From assembly GCF_900116205.1 (NCBI RefSeq), contig NZ_FOZS01000001.1:1116001-1180000 (forward strand): 64,000 nucleotides of DNA, written 5' to 3'. A model generated the notes under the pieces. The model saw only the letters and a list, made by a program, of their open reading frames with translations, was not told the origin of the DNA and made no database searches. A program made the translations under genes and the position numbers. Origin of the DNA: Halostagnicola kamekurae (GTDB lineage: Archaea > Halobacteriota > Halobacteria > Halobacteriales > Natrialbaceae). Positions within the stretch are counted from its first letter, which is position 1; the number at the start of each line of letters is the position of its first letter. This document shows positions 26,071-35,109 of the stretch, piece by piece.

Positions 26071-26640
26071 ATGGATCTCGCCGACCGACGCGACCTCGAG
26101 ACCGACGTCTACCAGCCGGCGGAGGACTCGGAGCTGCTCGCCGACGCCGCCTGCGACCGGCTCGAGGAGGAGGACCTCGTGCTCGAGGTCGGCACCGGCT
26201 CGGGCTACGTCGCGAACCGACTCGCCGAGGAGACGGGTGCGCGCGTGATCGCCTCCGACGTGAACCCCCATGCCCTCGCGCAGGCTCGCAGCGAGGGCGT
26301 CGAGCCGGTTCGGGCCGATCTGGTCGAACCGTTCGCCGACGGCCGTTTCGACGCGGTCGCGTTCAACCCGCCGTACCTCCCGACGGAATCCGACACCGAG
26401 TGGGACGACTGGATGGAGCGGGCGCTCTCGGGCGGAGAGGACGGGCGCGAGGTCGTCGATCCGTTTCTGGATACGGTCGCCCGCGTGCTCGCCCCCGACG
26501 GCGTCGTGTTCCTGCTCGTGAGCAGTCTCACCGGCGTCGACGAAGTCGTCGAGCGCGCCGGCGAGAACGGCTTCAGCGCCGTCGCCGTCGCCGACGAGTC
26601 GTTTCCCTTCGAGACGCTGACCGTTCTCGAACTGCTGTAG
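26071..26640 (+). CDS. HemK2/Mtq2-type protein glutamine methyltransferase
   Basis: This 189-residue SAM enzyme has motif I LEVGTGSGYVANRLAEE, a VIASDVNPHALAQAR segment and the NPPY motif in AFNPPYLPTESDTEW that marks glutamine-amide methyltransferases. The short archaeal/eukaryotic form modifies the GGQ motif of release factor aRF1. It starts immediately after the stop of the MscS gene. The first residues (TDVYQPAEDSELLADAA) are typical of HemK2. Confidence 0.88.
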   Translation: MDLADRRDLETDVYQPAEDSELLADAACDRLEEEDLVLEVGTGSGYVANRLAEETGARVIASDVNPHALAQARSEGVEPVRADLVEPFADGRFDAVAFNPPYLPTESDTEWDDWMERALSGGEDGREVVDPFLDTVARVLAPDGVVFLLVSSLTGVDEVVERAGENGFSAVAVADESFPFETLTVLELL

Positions 26641-26806
26641 GCTGGTTCCGTCGCACGCACTGTCTCGGCGCAGCCAGAGCTGTGCTCCTTCTTCGATGGG
26701 TTCGCTCGAGCGTACTCGAGACGTCTCCCGTTTGGCGGGGACGGAGCCAGTCGATCGACCCGAGCCGTGCCACAGCGTTCAAGACAGTTCCCTCGAACGT
26801 TCGCGT

Positions 26807-28591
26807 ATGCGACTCGAGGAGTACTGGGGAGTCGGGCCGAAGACCCGCGAGACGCTGGTCGCGGAACTCGGCAGGGAACGAGCCATCAGAGCGATCGAGA
26901 GCGGCGACGTTCGGACCCTCTCGGAGGCGGGATTGCCCCGCGGTCGGGCGACCCGCATTCTCCGGCGGGCGACCGGCGGCGCGGGAATGGACGTGCTGGC
27001 GACCAGCGACGCGCGCACGGCCTACAAGGAACTGCTCGATCTGGCGGTCGAACACGCGGTCACCGAGCGCGCGGCCGATCGGATCAGAGTGCTCACGCCC
27101 CGAACCAGCCGCGAGGAGATGACCGACCGGCTCGACGGCGTTCTGGCGGCCCGCGACGCCTGGACCGATCTCGAGGAGGCGGACAAAGACCGCGTGCTCG
27201 AGGCCTACGACCGCTACGACGAGCGCGACGAGAGCGAACACGCGGCCGTCGAAGCGGCGCTCGCGCTGCTCGAGGCGGGCGTCGACTCCGGGCCGTTCGA
27301 GACGATCGCCGAACTGGACCGCGAGACGCTCGCGGAGGCCGCCGACGCGCTCGGCGCGTTGACCGGCGGGCGCGTTCGCGAGGGAGCAGACGACGAACTC
27401 GATCGGCTCCGGACCGCCCTGGGGGCGGTCGAAGACATGGACGCGAACGCGCTCGAACTCATCGAGGAGCTTCGAGACGACGGCGTCCACGACGTCGAGG
27501 GCTTCCGCGACGCGTTCGAGGATCGGCTGCTGAGCGAGACGGGGGTCACGGTCGAGCAGGTTCGGGACGCGATGCCGACCGACGCCAGCGACGCCACCGA
27601 CTTCGTCGGCGGCACGCTTCGGGAGCTTCGATCGAACCTCACCGGGGCCGTCGACGAGCGCGAGGCGGCCGTCGCGGCGGAGTTCGAGGAAACGCTCGAG
27701 GCGGCGGACGAGGCCGTCGAGAAAGCTGTCTCCGCGGTCGACGAGATCGCCTTACACCTCTCGCTCGCGCGGTTCGCGATCGCCTATGACTGTACGCGAC
27801 CGACGTTCGTCGGGGACGAAGGCGCTCGGAGCGACGACGACGCGATTTCGGTGGTAAACGCTCGAAACCTCTCGCTCGAGGCGCGCGACGACGAGTCCGT
27901 CCAGCCGGTCACGTACGGCCTCGGATCTCACGGCGTGACGAGCGTCCCCGAGGAGGTCGGCTCCGTCCCCGGCGAGGAAGACGTGGCCGTCCTCACGGGG
28001 GCCAACAGCGGCGGGAAGACGACGCTGCTCGAGACGCTCTGTCAGGTCGTGTTGCTGGCGTCGATGGGGCTGCCCGTTCCGGCCGATCGGGCGGAAGTAA
28101 CCCCCGTCGACTCGCTGGTCTTTCACCGACGCCACGCGAGTTTCAACGCCGGCGTGCTCGAGTCGACGCTGAAGTCGATCGTGCCGCCGCTTTCGTCCGG
28201 CGGCCGAACGCTGATGCTGGTCGACGAGTTCGAGGCGATCACCGAACCCGGCAGCGCGGCCGATCTATTACACGGGCTCGTCACGCTCTCGGTCGACAGG
28301 GACGCGATGGGCGTGTTCGTCACGCACCTCGCGGACGACTTAGAGCCCCTGCCAGAGGCGGCCCGCGTCGACGGTATCTTCGCGGAGGGGCTCGATCCCG
28401 ACCTCGAGTTGCTCGTCGATTACCAGCCCCGATTCAACACCGTCGGGCGCTCGACCCCGGAGTTCATCGTCTCGAGGCTGGTCGCGAACGCGACGGATCG
28501 AACCGAGCGGACGGGCTTCGAGACGCTTGCGGAGGCGGTCGGCGACGAGATCGTCCAGCGGACGCTCGCGGACGCGCGCTGGAACGAGTGA
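26807..28591 (+). CDS. HhH-MutS ATPase (archaeal MutS-like)
   Basis: This 594-residue protein begins with a helix-hairpin-helix domain (YWGVGPKTRETLVAELGRER, SEAGLPRGRATRILRRATG), then a long helical, Glu/Ala/Asp-rich core, and ends in a MutS ATPase with Walker A TGANSGGKTTLLE (about 398-410) and Walker B LMLVDEFEAI. There is no mismatch-recognition domain I and no Smr nuclease domain, so it is neither MutS1 nor full MutS2. It probably acts in recombination or repair intermediate processing. The start is the ATG at 26807; the in-frame residues upstream are not protein-like. Confidence 0.82.
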   Translation: MRLEEYWGVGPKTRETLVAELGRERAIRAIESGDVRTLSEAGLPRGRATRILRRATGGAGMDVLATSDARTAYKELLDLAVEHAVTERAADRIRVLTPRTSREEMTDRLDGVLAARDAWTDLEEADKDRVLEAYDRYDERDESEHAAVEAALALLEAGVDSGPFETIAELDRETLAEAADALGALTGGRVREGADDELDRLRTALGAVEDMDANALELIEELRDDGVHDVEGFRDAFEDRLLSETGVTVEQVRDAMPTDASDATDFVGGTLRELRSNLTGAVDEREAAVAAEFEETLEAADEAVEKAVSAVDEIALHLSLARFAIAYDCTRPTFVGDEGARSDDDAISVVNARNLSLEARDDESVQPVTYGLGSHGVTSVPEEVGSVPGEEDVAVLTGANSGGKTTLLETLCQVVLLASMGLPVPADRAEVTPVDSLVFHRRHASFNAGVLESTLKSIVPPLSSGGRTLMLVDEFEAITEPGSAADLLHGLVTLSVDRDAMGVFVTHLADDLEPLPEAARVDGIFAEGLDPDLELLVDYQPRFNTVGRSTPEFIVSRLVANATDRTERTGFETLAEAVGDEIVQRTLADARWNE

Positions 28592-28606
28592 GCTGACTGC
28601 GGTAAC

Positions 28607-28671
28607 GGACTGTAGCAGGAAAGGCTGACAGCGAAAACGGACTTGTAGCAGGAAGGATCGACAGCGAAAAC
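28607..28671. repeat. Two imperfect 32-33 bp tandem units
   Basis: The spacer between the MutS gene and ilvD holds two adjacent near-copies: 28607-28638 and 28639-28671. Both contain GGACT-TGTAGCAGGAA and end GACAGCGAAAAC, with small indels. They lie at the convergent ends of the two genes and may be a local duplication affecting 3' ends. Confidence 0.7.
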
Positions 28672-28680
28672 GAGTCGTCG

Positions 28681-30405
28681 TTACTCTTCTCTGAGGCCCG
28701 GATTCGTGACGGCGCCGTTCGCCGCCGAGCCGAAGTCCCGGGTGTACTTCGCGAGCACGCCGTTGTCGTAGGGTTGCTCTGGCTGGTCCCACTCCTCTCG
28801 TCGTGCCTCGAGTTCCGCGTCGTCGACGTCCACCTCGAGATCCCGTTCCGGGATGTCGACGGTCACCGTGTCGCCGTCCTCGAGGAACGCGATCGGGCCG
28901 CCGACGTAGGCTTCGGGGGCGACGTGGCCGATCATCGGGCCTCGAGTACCACCGGAGAAGCGTCCGTCGGTGATGAGCGCCACGTCGTCTTCGTGGCCGG
29001 CGCCGACGACGGCCGCGGTTACGCCGAGCATCTCGCGCATTCCAGGGCCGGCTTTCGGCCCCTCGTTACGGATGACGATCACGTCGCCGCTCTCGATGTG
29101 ACCCTCTTGGACGTAGGCCATCGCGTCCTCCTCGTTTTCGAAGATTCGGGCGGGACCCTCGTGGTAGAACTCGTCGTCGCCGGTCACCTTCAGGACCGCG
29201 CCGTCGGGCGCGAGGTTCCCAGAGAGGATTTTGATCGCTCCCTCGTCCTCCTTCGGCTCGTCGACCGAGTAGAGGAAGTCCGCGTCGATCTCGTCGTCGT
29301 CGGGCAGGTCGAGCGTCTCGAGTTCTTCCTCGAGGGTGCGGCCGGTCACGGTCATCGCGTCGCCGTGGAGCAGGCCGGCCTCGAGCAGCCGTCGGACGAT
29401 GACCGGGACGCCCCCGATCTCGTGGAGGTCGCTCATCATGCGGTCGCCGCCGGGCTGGAGGTCGGCGATCTTGGGCGTCTTCCGGGAAATCTCGTCGAAG
29501 TCCTCGATGTCGAGGTCGATCCCGGCTTCGCGGGCGAGCGCGAGCAGGTGGAGCACGCCGTTGGTCGAGCCGCCGATGGCCGTCTGGACGGCGATGGCGT
29601 TCTCGAAGGACTCTCGAGTGATGATATCGGAGGGCCGACGGTCCTCCTCGACGACTTCCACACCGAGTTCGCCGGCCCGCTGGGCGACTTCGTAGCGCTC
29701 CTCGTCTTCGGCCGGTGCCGAGGCGCTTCCGAGCGGGGCGAGACCGATGGCCTCCGAGATTGAGGCCATCGTGTTCGCGGTGTACATACCGCCACAGGAG
29801 CCCGCGCCGGGACAGGCCTGGCGCTCGAGTTCGTCGAGTTCGTCGGCGTCCATGTCGCCGGTGCCGTACGCCCCGACGCCCTCGAAGACCTGGACGATGC
29901 TCACGTCTCGGCCTTCGTGTTCGCCGGGCAGGATCGAACCGCCGTAGAGAAAGACCGTCGGCAGGTCGGTTCGGACCGCGGCCATCATCATTCCCGGCAG
30001 GTTCTTGTCACAGCCCGCGACCGTCACGAGGCCGTCAATCCGCTCGCCGAATGCGACGAGTTCGACGCTGTCGGCGATAACCTCTCGAGAGATGAGCGAG
30101 GCTTTCATCCCCTCTGTGCCCATCGAAATTGCGTCGGAGATGGTGATCGTGCCGAACTCGATCGGCATGCCGCCGTTCTCGTCGACGCCATCGAGCGCCG
30201 CGCCGGCGACGTCGTCGAGGTGGACGTTACACGGCGTCACGTCCGCCGCCGGGTTCGGGACGCCGATCATCGGCGAACCGAAGTCCTCGTCGTCGAAGCC
30301 CATCGCCCGGAACATCGCCCGGTGCGGGGCCTTCTCCGCACCCTCCGTCACGTCGCGGCTTTGCAGCCGTTCGTCTTTGTCGTGGTCGAACGTATCGCTG
30401 CTCAT
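28681..30405 (-). CDS. ilvD: Dihydroxy-acid dehydratase
   Basis: This 574-residue enzyme dehydrates 2,3-dihydroxy acids to 2-keto acids in valine, leucine and isoleucine synthesis. The iron-sulfur cysteines lie in AGCDKNLPGMMMAA and CPGAGSCGGMYTANTM, and the C-terminal ALITDGRFSGGTRGPMIGHV is a family signature. The start MSSDTFDHDKDERLQSRDVT and the length are normal for haloarchaea. It converges on the MutS gene and stands alone. Confidence 0.93.
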   Translation of the reverse strand: MSSDTFDHDKDERLQSRDVTEGAEKAPHRAMFRAMGFDDEDFGSPMIGVPNPAADVTPCNVHLDDVAGAALDGVDENGGMPIEFGTITISDAISMGTEGMKASLISREVIADSVELVAFGERIDGLVTVAGCDKNLPGMMMAAVRTDLPTVFLYGGSILPGEHEGRDVSIVQVFEGVGAYGTGDMDADELDELERQACPGAGSCGGMYTANTMASISEAIGLAPLGSASAPAEDEERYEVAQRAGELGVEVVEEDRRPSDIITRESFENAIAVQTAIGGSTNGVLHLLALAREAGIDLDIEDFDEISRKTPKIADLQPGGDRMMSDLHEIGGVPVIVRRLLEAGLLHGDAMTVTGRTLEEELETLDLPDDDEIDADFLYSVDEPKEDEGAIKILSGNLAPDGAVLKVTGDDEFYHEGPARIFENEEDAMAYVQEGHIESGDVIVIRNEGPKAGPGMREMLGVTAAVVGAGHEDDVALITDGRFSGGTRGPMIGHVAPEAYVGGPIAFLEDGDTVTVDIPERDLEVDVDDAELEARREEWDQPEQPYDNGVLAKYTRDFGSAANGAVTNPGLREE

Positions 30406-30502
30406 ACTCGAGTCTGCACTCGAAGGGTCATAAGTTACCCTTTCTGCTCCCGGCCGCCGGGAAGAGTGTCGCCCGTCCCTCCGTTTTCACGATTCCGATC
30501 GA

Positions 30503-31153
30503 CTACTCGACGCGCTTCTCGGCGGCCCGAAGGGATTCCCGCGTATCGATGCTCTCGAACGTTCGCTGGTCGATTCCCTCGAGGGCTCTCTCGTAGAGCG
30601 TCACGCAGTCGATTTTCTCGAGCGCCGCGAGGACGCGGTTGTCCTCGGCCCCCATCGTTTCGGCGCAGGCCCGAGCCATGGCGGCGGTTCGGTACACGGC
30701 CTGGGTCGTCTGGAGCCACCCCGACTCGAGTTCGACGACGGCACCGTCCCGCTCGCGAGCGCGGTCGAAGAGGGTCTCGATGAGCGCGGGATCGACGAAC
30801 GGCATGTCGCAGGCGACGACGGCGGCGTACTCGCGCTCGCACTCCTCGAGTCCGGCGTGGATCCCGGCGACGGGGCCCCGGTCCGGAACCGGATCGATCG
30901 CGAACCGGATCGTGGCGTCTGCGCCCGAGAGAGCCCCCTCTACGGAGTCCCGTTGGTCGGATCGGCAGTTCACGACCACGTCGTCGGTTACCGCGCCGAT
31001 CCGATCGACGACCCGGCGTATCATCGGCGTTCCCTCGAGTTCGGCGAGCGCCTTGTCGCCGTCGTCGAAGCGCCTCGAGTAGCCGCCCGCGAGAACGACG
31101 GCACCGAGAGAGCGATCGGCTGACACAGGTGGGGAGTGGGCGACGAGCGCCAT
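30503..31153 (-). CDS. mobA: Molybdenum cofactor guanylyltransferase
   Basis: This 216-residue protein attaches GMP to molybdopterin. The nucleotide motif VVLAGGYSRRFDDGDKALAE, the metal-binding ACDMPFVDPALI and PVAGIHAGL are diagnostic of MobA. The C-terminal part after residue 130 is shorter and variable, as in haloarchaea. Its start is 18 nt downstream of the stop of the flippase gene on the same strand, so they may be co-transcribed. Confidence 0.85.
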   Translation of the reverse strand: MALVAHSPPVSADRSLGAVVLAGGYSRRFDDGDKALAELEGTPMIRRVVDRIGAVTDDVVVNCRSDQRDSVEGALSGADATIRFAIDPVPDRGPVAGIHAGLEECEREYAAVVACDMPFVDPALIETLFDRARERDGAVVELESGWLQTTQAVYRTAAMARACAETMGAEDNRVLAALEKIDCVTLYERALEGIDQRTFESIDTRESLRAAEKRVE

Positions 31154-31171
31154 AACGTCACGGGTCGGAGG

Positions 31172-32752
31172 TTAGAACTTGAAGTACTGCGAGAAGAGAC
31201 CCTCACCATCGCGGTTCTGGAGTTGGCGACAGACCGGTTTCGCCTTCGACCCGATCGGATCCGGGAACTGGGCCAGAACGCGGAAGATCTCAGTGAGATC
31301 GAGCGCGCCGAACGCGACGGCGATGGCGAGGAATACTGCTAGACCGACGGGGGGAACGACGAACGCCGAGAGCGGAAGGGACCCGATGATGGGAATTGCG
31401 ATCGGGACTGAAAGCACGCTCGCCATCGCGAAAATCGGGACCGCCGCGACGAGTGCCGTTGCAAGTACGCGCGCGTATCGAGCATCGGAGACCGGATCGA
31501 AGCCGACTTGCCAGGCGCTCCAGACGTGGAACACCGCCATCGACCCGTACCCGATCGAGGTCGCGACGGCCGCTCCATGCATGCCGTACAGCGGAATCAG
31601 CACCGTATTCAGAACGACGTTGATACCCGCGGCCAGACCGGTCGCGATGATGGGGTATCGGAGCTCTCCTTTCCCCTGTCCGATGGCGAGCATCGGCCGC
31701 GCCAGCGCGAACCCGACGGCGCCCGGCAACAACAACAGGAGGGGTTCGACCGCGGGCTCCGATTCCGGCCCCCAGTAGACCGGGACGACGTCGTGGGCCA
31801 GCGCGGCCATGCCGATCGCCATGACCGCGGTGAGCAAGAACGTGTACCGCGTCGTCTTCGCCGCCAGCCTCGACACGCGTTCGTTTTCGCCCTGGGACCA
31901 CAGTTCGGACGTCGAGTGGACGAAGACGGTCTGTAACGTGATCGGCGCGAACCAGAGGAACTCCGCGAACACGAGCGCCGCTTTGTAGTGGCCGACCTCG
32001 GCCTGGGTTCCCAACGCCTGCAACATCATCACGTCGATGTGGTACAACGACATCAGCAAGAAGACGAGCACGATCGAGAGCGTGTTGAACGACATCATCT
32101 CTCGCTTGGGAAGCGCCCCGTCGTCGCGTTCGAACACGCTCCGCAGTGACTGGTGGAAGTGTAACACGACGTGGCCGAGCGCGGCGGCCAGCCCAGCCGC
32201 GATCACCTGCCCGAGCAAGGCGCCGACGACGCCGTAGCCGTAGTAGACCAGCGGTACCGCGACGACGACGAACGAGACGTTATAGAGGACCTTGAGCGGC
32301 TCCGAGTACTTCTCGAGGCCGAATCCCATCAGCGATTTGCGGGCGAACATCATGTACTGGGAGGCGATCACCATCCCGATCATCACGTAGGAGTAACGCG
32401 TGAACTCCGGCCCCCAGACGAACTCGAAGACGCCGGCGTAGGTGAGCACGCCCAGAACCGCCGAGCCGACGACCACGAGGAGCGTCGCCAGACGGAGATA
32501 GAACCCGACGACGGATCGCTCCCAGCCCTCGACCGAGCGGTCCTCTGCGACGTACTTGCGGACGCCGTCGGCGACGGCGGTGCTGACGAAGATCATGATC
32601 ACCGAGTGCGCGGAAAGCACCGTCGCGTAGGCCCCGTAATCGGCCGGACCCATCCAGCGATAGAGCAGCGGCGAGGAGATGATCCCCAGAAAGAGGGTGA
32701 TGAACTTCCCGCTTGCGACGGTGAGGATACCGCTCGTGAGGCTTCGCTTCAT
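31172..32752 (-). CDS. Polysaccharide (lipid-linked sugar) flippase, Wzx/MATE type
   Basis: This 526-residue protein has about 13 hydrophobic segments and the front motif FLGIISSPLLYRWMGPADYG typical of polysaccharide-export flippases. It should move lipid-linked oligosaccharides across the membrane for surface glycan or glycoprotein assembly. The C-terminal TSIGYGSMAVFHVWSA and VGLAVFLAIAVAFGALDL segments are also seen in the second flippase at 51525-53153, so the two are distant paralogues. No other glycan genes are directly next to it. Confidence 0.85.
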   Translation of the reverse strand: MKRSLTSGILTVASGKFITLFLGIISSPLLYRWMGPADYGAYATVLSAHSVIMIFVSTAVADGVRKYVAEDRSVEGWERSVVGFYLRLATLLVVVGSAVLGVLTYAGVFEFVWGPEFTRYSYVMIGMVIASQYMMFARKSLMGFGLEKYSEPLKVLYNVSFVVVAVPLVYYGYGVVGALLGQVIAAGLAAALGHVVLHFHQSLRSVFERDDGALPKREMMSFNTLSIVLVFLLMSLYHIDVMMLQALGTQAEVGHYKAALVFAEFLWFAPITLQTVFVHSTSELWSQGENERVSRLAAKTTRYTFLLTAVMAIGMAALAHDVVPVYWGPESEPAVEPLLLLLPGAVGFALARPMLAIGQGKGELRYPIIATGLAAGINVVLNTVLIPLYGMHGAAVATSIGYGSMAVFHVWSAWQVGFDPVSDARYARVLATALVAAVPIFAMASVLSVPIAIPIIGSLPLSAFVVPPVGLAVFLAIAVAFGALDLTEIFRVLAQFPDPIGSKAKPVCRQLQNRDGEGLFSQYFKF

Positions 32753-33324
32753 CGAATCACCGCTTGCTGTCTACAGATCATATCCTATATTCACCGGGAC
32801 GTCGACGGGCAACCACTGCGGTCTCGAGCGGCCCCATCCCGACCCGCGTTCTACGGGTCACCTCTCGTCGATCCACGACCCGAACTTTCGTCAGTTCCGG
32901 ATCCGCGCGACGCTTCGGCACTCGTCGGAGGCCCAAACGGTCCGTCACCGACACCGTCGGGGCGACCGAAACGATCCGCCGGCCGTCTCGCTCGAGACCG
33001 TTCGAGGGTTCAATCGGCGGGTAACCCCTTTCACCGAACTATCGATCGATAGCGTTCACTCCCAGTTTATTATGCGTTCGTTAGTTCGGAACGGCCGCCT
33101 TATCACACCATTAAACGGTGGCACAGCCGATCTCTCGGCGCGCTCGGAATCCGGTTCGAGGGCCGCTGCTCGTGTGACGATCCTCGGGATTCGACGTTCG
33201 AGTCCGCGCGACGGGCACCGTTCGGCGACCGGTGCGTATCTCGTCCAAGCGAGAGTCGATTCGGCTGCTGGCGGCCATTGCCACCGCCGTAACCCCCTTC
33301 CCCAACGCGTCCATAGCCGCTTTC
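32753..33324. other. Intergenic region, promoters only
   Basis: No gene is seen. The stretch is between the divergent flippase and GHMP genes. It contains a perfect 14-bp palindrome CTATCGATCGATAG at 33039-33052 and an AT-rich block at about 33065-33118 (AGTTTATTATGCG, CCTTATCACACC). Confidence 0.5.
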
Positions 33325-34290
33325 ATGGCGACCGTACGCGCAGGTGCTCGGCTTCACGTCGGCTTTCAGAACCTCTCGCTCGCTCGAGAGCGCCTCTACG
33401 GCGGGATCGGTATCGGCCTCGAGGAGCCGCGCCTGACGGTTTCTGCGGAACGAGCGGACGATATCGTCGCGGGAGATCCGCTCGTCGGCGAGTACGCGGC
33501 TCGAGCGGCCGACGTCCTCGACGTGCCGGGCGTCTCGATATCGACCGGGAACCGGCTGGATCGACACGTCGGACTGGGAAGCGGGACGCAACTCGCGCTC
33601 TCGATTCTCGCGGCGACGGCGATGGCCTACGACAAGGAACCCGAAGTCCGGGAGCGAGCGCCTGCGATGGGCCGAGGCGGCAGAAGCGGCGTCGGCGTCG
33701 CGACGTTCGAAGACGGCGGCTTCGTCGTCGACGCCGGACACCCCACTGGCCGGTTCACCACGGAACCGCCCGCCGAGGGCGAGTGGACGGTGCCGCCGGT
33801 GGTCGCCAGACACGACCTGCCGCGCGACTGGCGCTTTCTCGTCGTCGTTCCCGACGCCGACCCGGGACGGAGCGGCACCGGCGAGGACGAGAGCATGCGC
33901 ACGGTCGTCGAACGCGCGGATCCCGCGGTCGCGGACGAGCTCGCGAGCGTCGTCACCGGCCAGCTTCTTCCGGCCGCCGCTGAAGGACGACTCGAGGCCT
34001 TCGGCGACGCCGTCGCCGAAATCGGGCGCAAGAACGGTGCCTGGTACGCCGACGCCCAGGGCGGCGTCTTCCGCCCGCCCGCCGGCGAACTCGTCGAATC
34101 GCTCGAGTCCTGTCCCGTCCTGTTCGGCGTCGGTCAGTCGTCGTGGGGGCCGGTCGTCTACGGCGTCACCGACGAGAGCTACGGCCGGGAGGCCACCGCC
34201 GCCGCGCGCAGGGCGCTCGCTGAGCGCTCGCTCAAGGGCGAGGTCATCCTCGCGTCGCCGTCTCGGGCGGGTGCGACGATCGAGGAGTGA
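33325..34290 (+). CDS. Beta-RFAP synthase family GHMP protein
   Basis: This 321-residue protein is a GHMP-superfamily member of the beta-ribofuranosylaminobenzene 5'-phosphate synthase type. The GHMP motif is in HVGLGSGTQLALSILAA, preceded by LHVGFQNLSLARERLYGG and followed by GRGGRSGVGVATFEDGGF. In methanogens the enzyme makes a methanopterin precursor. Haloarchaea are not known for methanopterin, so the actual substrate here is open. Start set at the ATG at 33325, in line with the family start MATVRAGARLHVG. Confidence 0.82.
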   Translation: MATVRAGARLHVGFQNLSLARERLYGGIGIGLEEPRLTVSAERADDIVAGDPLVGEYAARAADVLDVPGVSISTGNRLDRHVGLGSGTQLALSILAATAMAYDKEPEVRERAPAMGRGGRSGVGVATFEDGGFVVDAGHPTGRFTTEPPAEGEWTVPPVVARHDLPRDWRFLVVVPDADPGRSGTGEDESMRTVVERADPAVADELASVVTGQLLPAAAEGRLEAFGDAVAEIGRKNGAWYADAQGGVFRPPAGELVESLESCPVLFGVGQSSWGPVVYGVTDESYGREATAAARRALAERSLKGEVILASPSRAGATIEE

Positions 34291-34460
34291 GTGGCGCTCG
34301 AGTCGGTAGAATACAGTATCGTAGAAACGATCATACGCCCATTCTACGCACGGTCGGATTCGGAAAGAGAGGTGAACAAAACGGTCTACGGGCCTTTCTC
34401 TGACACGTTAGGAGTATTTATTATCGGCACGTACTTGCTTAGTTAGAATGAAAACAGATT

Positions 34461-34640
34461 ATGCAGAGACGCTTTAGGGAGGCGTTCTTCTATGCCAGTA
34501 TCCTGCTCCTCCTCGCGTTTTCGGCGGACCTCGCTACCGATGGAACAACTCTCAGCGCAGGTGCGTGGTGGGTTGGGACACTCACAGTGGGTGGATTGCT
34601 GGTCTGGACGTTTCTGAACGGCGAGAAAACAAGCGCGTAA
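34461..34640 (+). CDS. Small two-helix membrane protein (59 aa)
   Basis: The 59-residue product MQRRFREAFFYASILLLLAF has two predicted helices (ASILLLLAFSADL and WVGTLTVGGLLVWTFL) and a short polar tail. A TATA-like GTATTTATTATC lies at about 34414-34425, some 40 nt upstream. I do not recognise it. It lies in an AT-richer stretch together with another small membrane gene. Confidence 0.55.
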   Translation: MQRRFREAFFYASILLLLAFSADLATDGTTLSAGAWWVGTLTVGGLLVWTFLNGEKTSA

Positions 34641-34719
34641 GATCCACGCTCTCTACTGAACGGCAACTCGGTGTGCGACTGACCCCTAAATTTATTTCAT
34701 TTGAATATGATATAGACGT

Positions 34720-34956
34720 ATGAAAGAAGGGTTGAAACGGAGGTTATTTCGATTCGATCACGAGGGGTGGAACAATCCGTGGTACGGCTTCGTTGCTGCG
34801 CCGATTGTAACAGCGCTGGGGATCTCGATCGGTGAACTGTTTGGTGTTCATCTCGTCTCATCGGCACTGGCTGAGGATCTAATCGTACTACTTTGCATGG
34901 TGGTTACGATAGTCGTTGGATTCACAGGCGTAGCGTTGATCGATATGAGTCGTTGA
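34720..34956 (+). CDS. Small two-helix membrane protein (78 aa)
   Basis: The 78-residue product starts MKEGLKRRLFRFDHEGWNNP and has helices near PIVTALGISIGELFG and LIVLLCMVVTIVVGFTGVAL. The basic-aromatic front suggests the N-terminus is cytoplasmic. A clear AT-rich promoter (AATTTATTTCATTTG) is about 30 nt upstream, which supports a leaderless start at 34720. Function unknown. Confidence 0.6.
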   Translation: MKEGLKRRLFRFDHEGWNNPWYGFVAAPIVTALGISIGELFGVHLVSSALAEDLIVLLCMVVTIVVGFTGVALIDMSR

Positions 34957-35109
34957 TCTTCCAGCGGGACGGGGAGTCCTTTCCCTGGCCTCACCCGCTG
35001 ATTCGATAGAACGAGATTATATAGATTGGCTGTGGACCGTTCTATGACACACTCTAGAAGCCGGTTTTCACGCTCGTCGCGAAACGCGAGTAGCCGATTT
35101 GGTCGTCGA

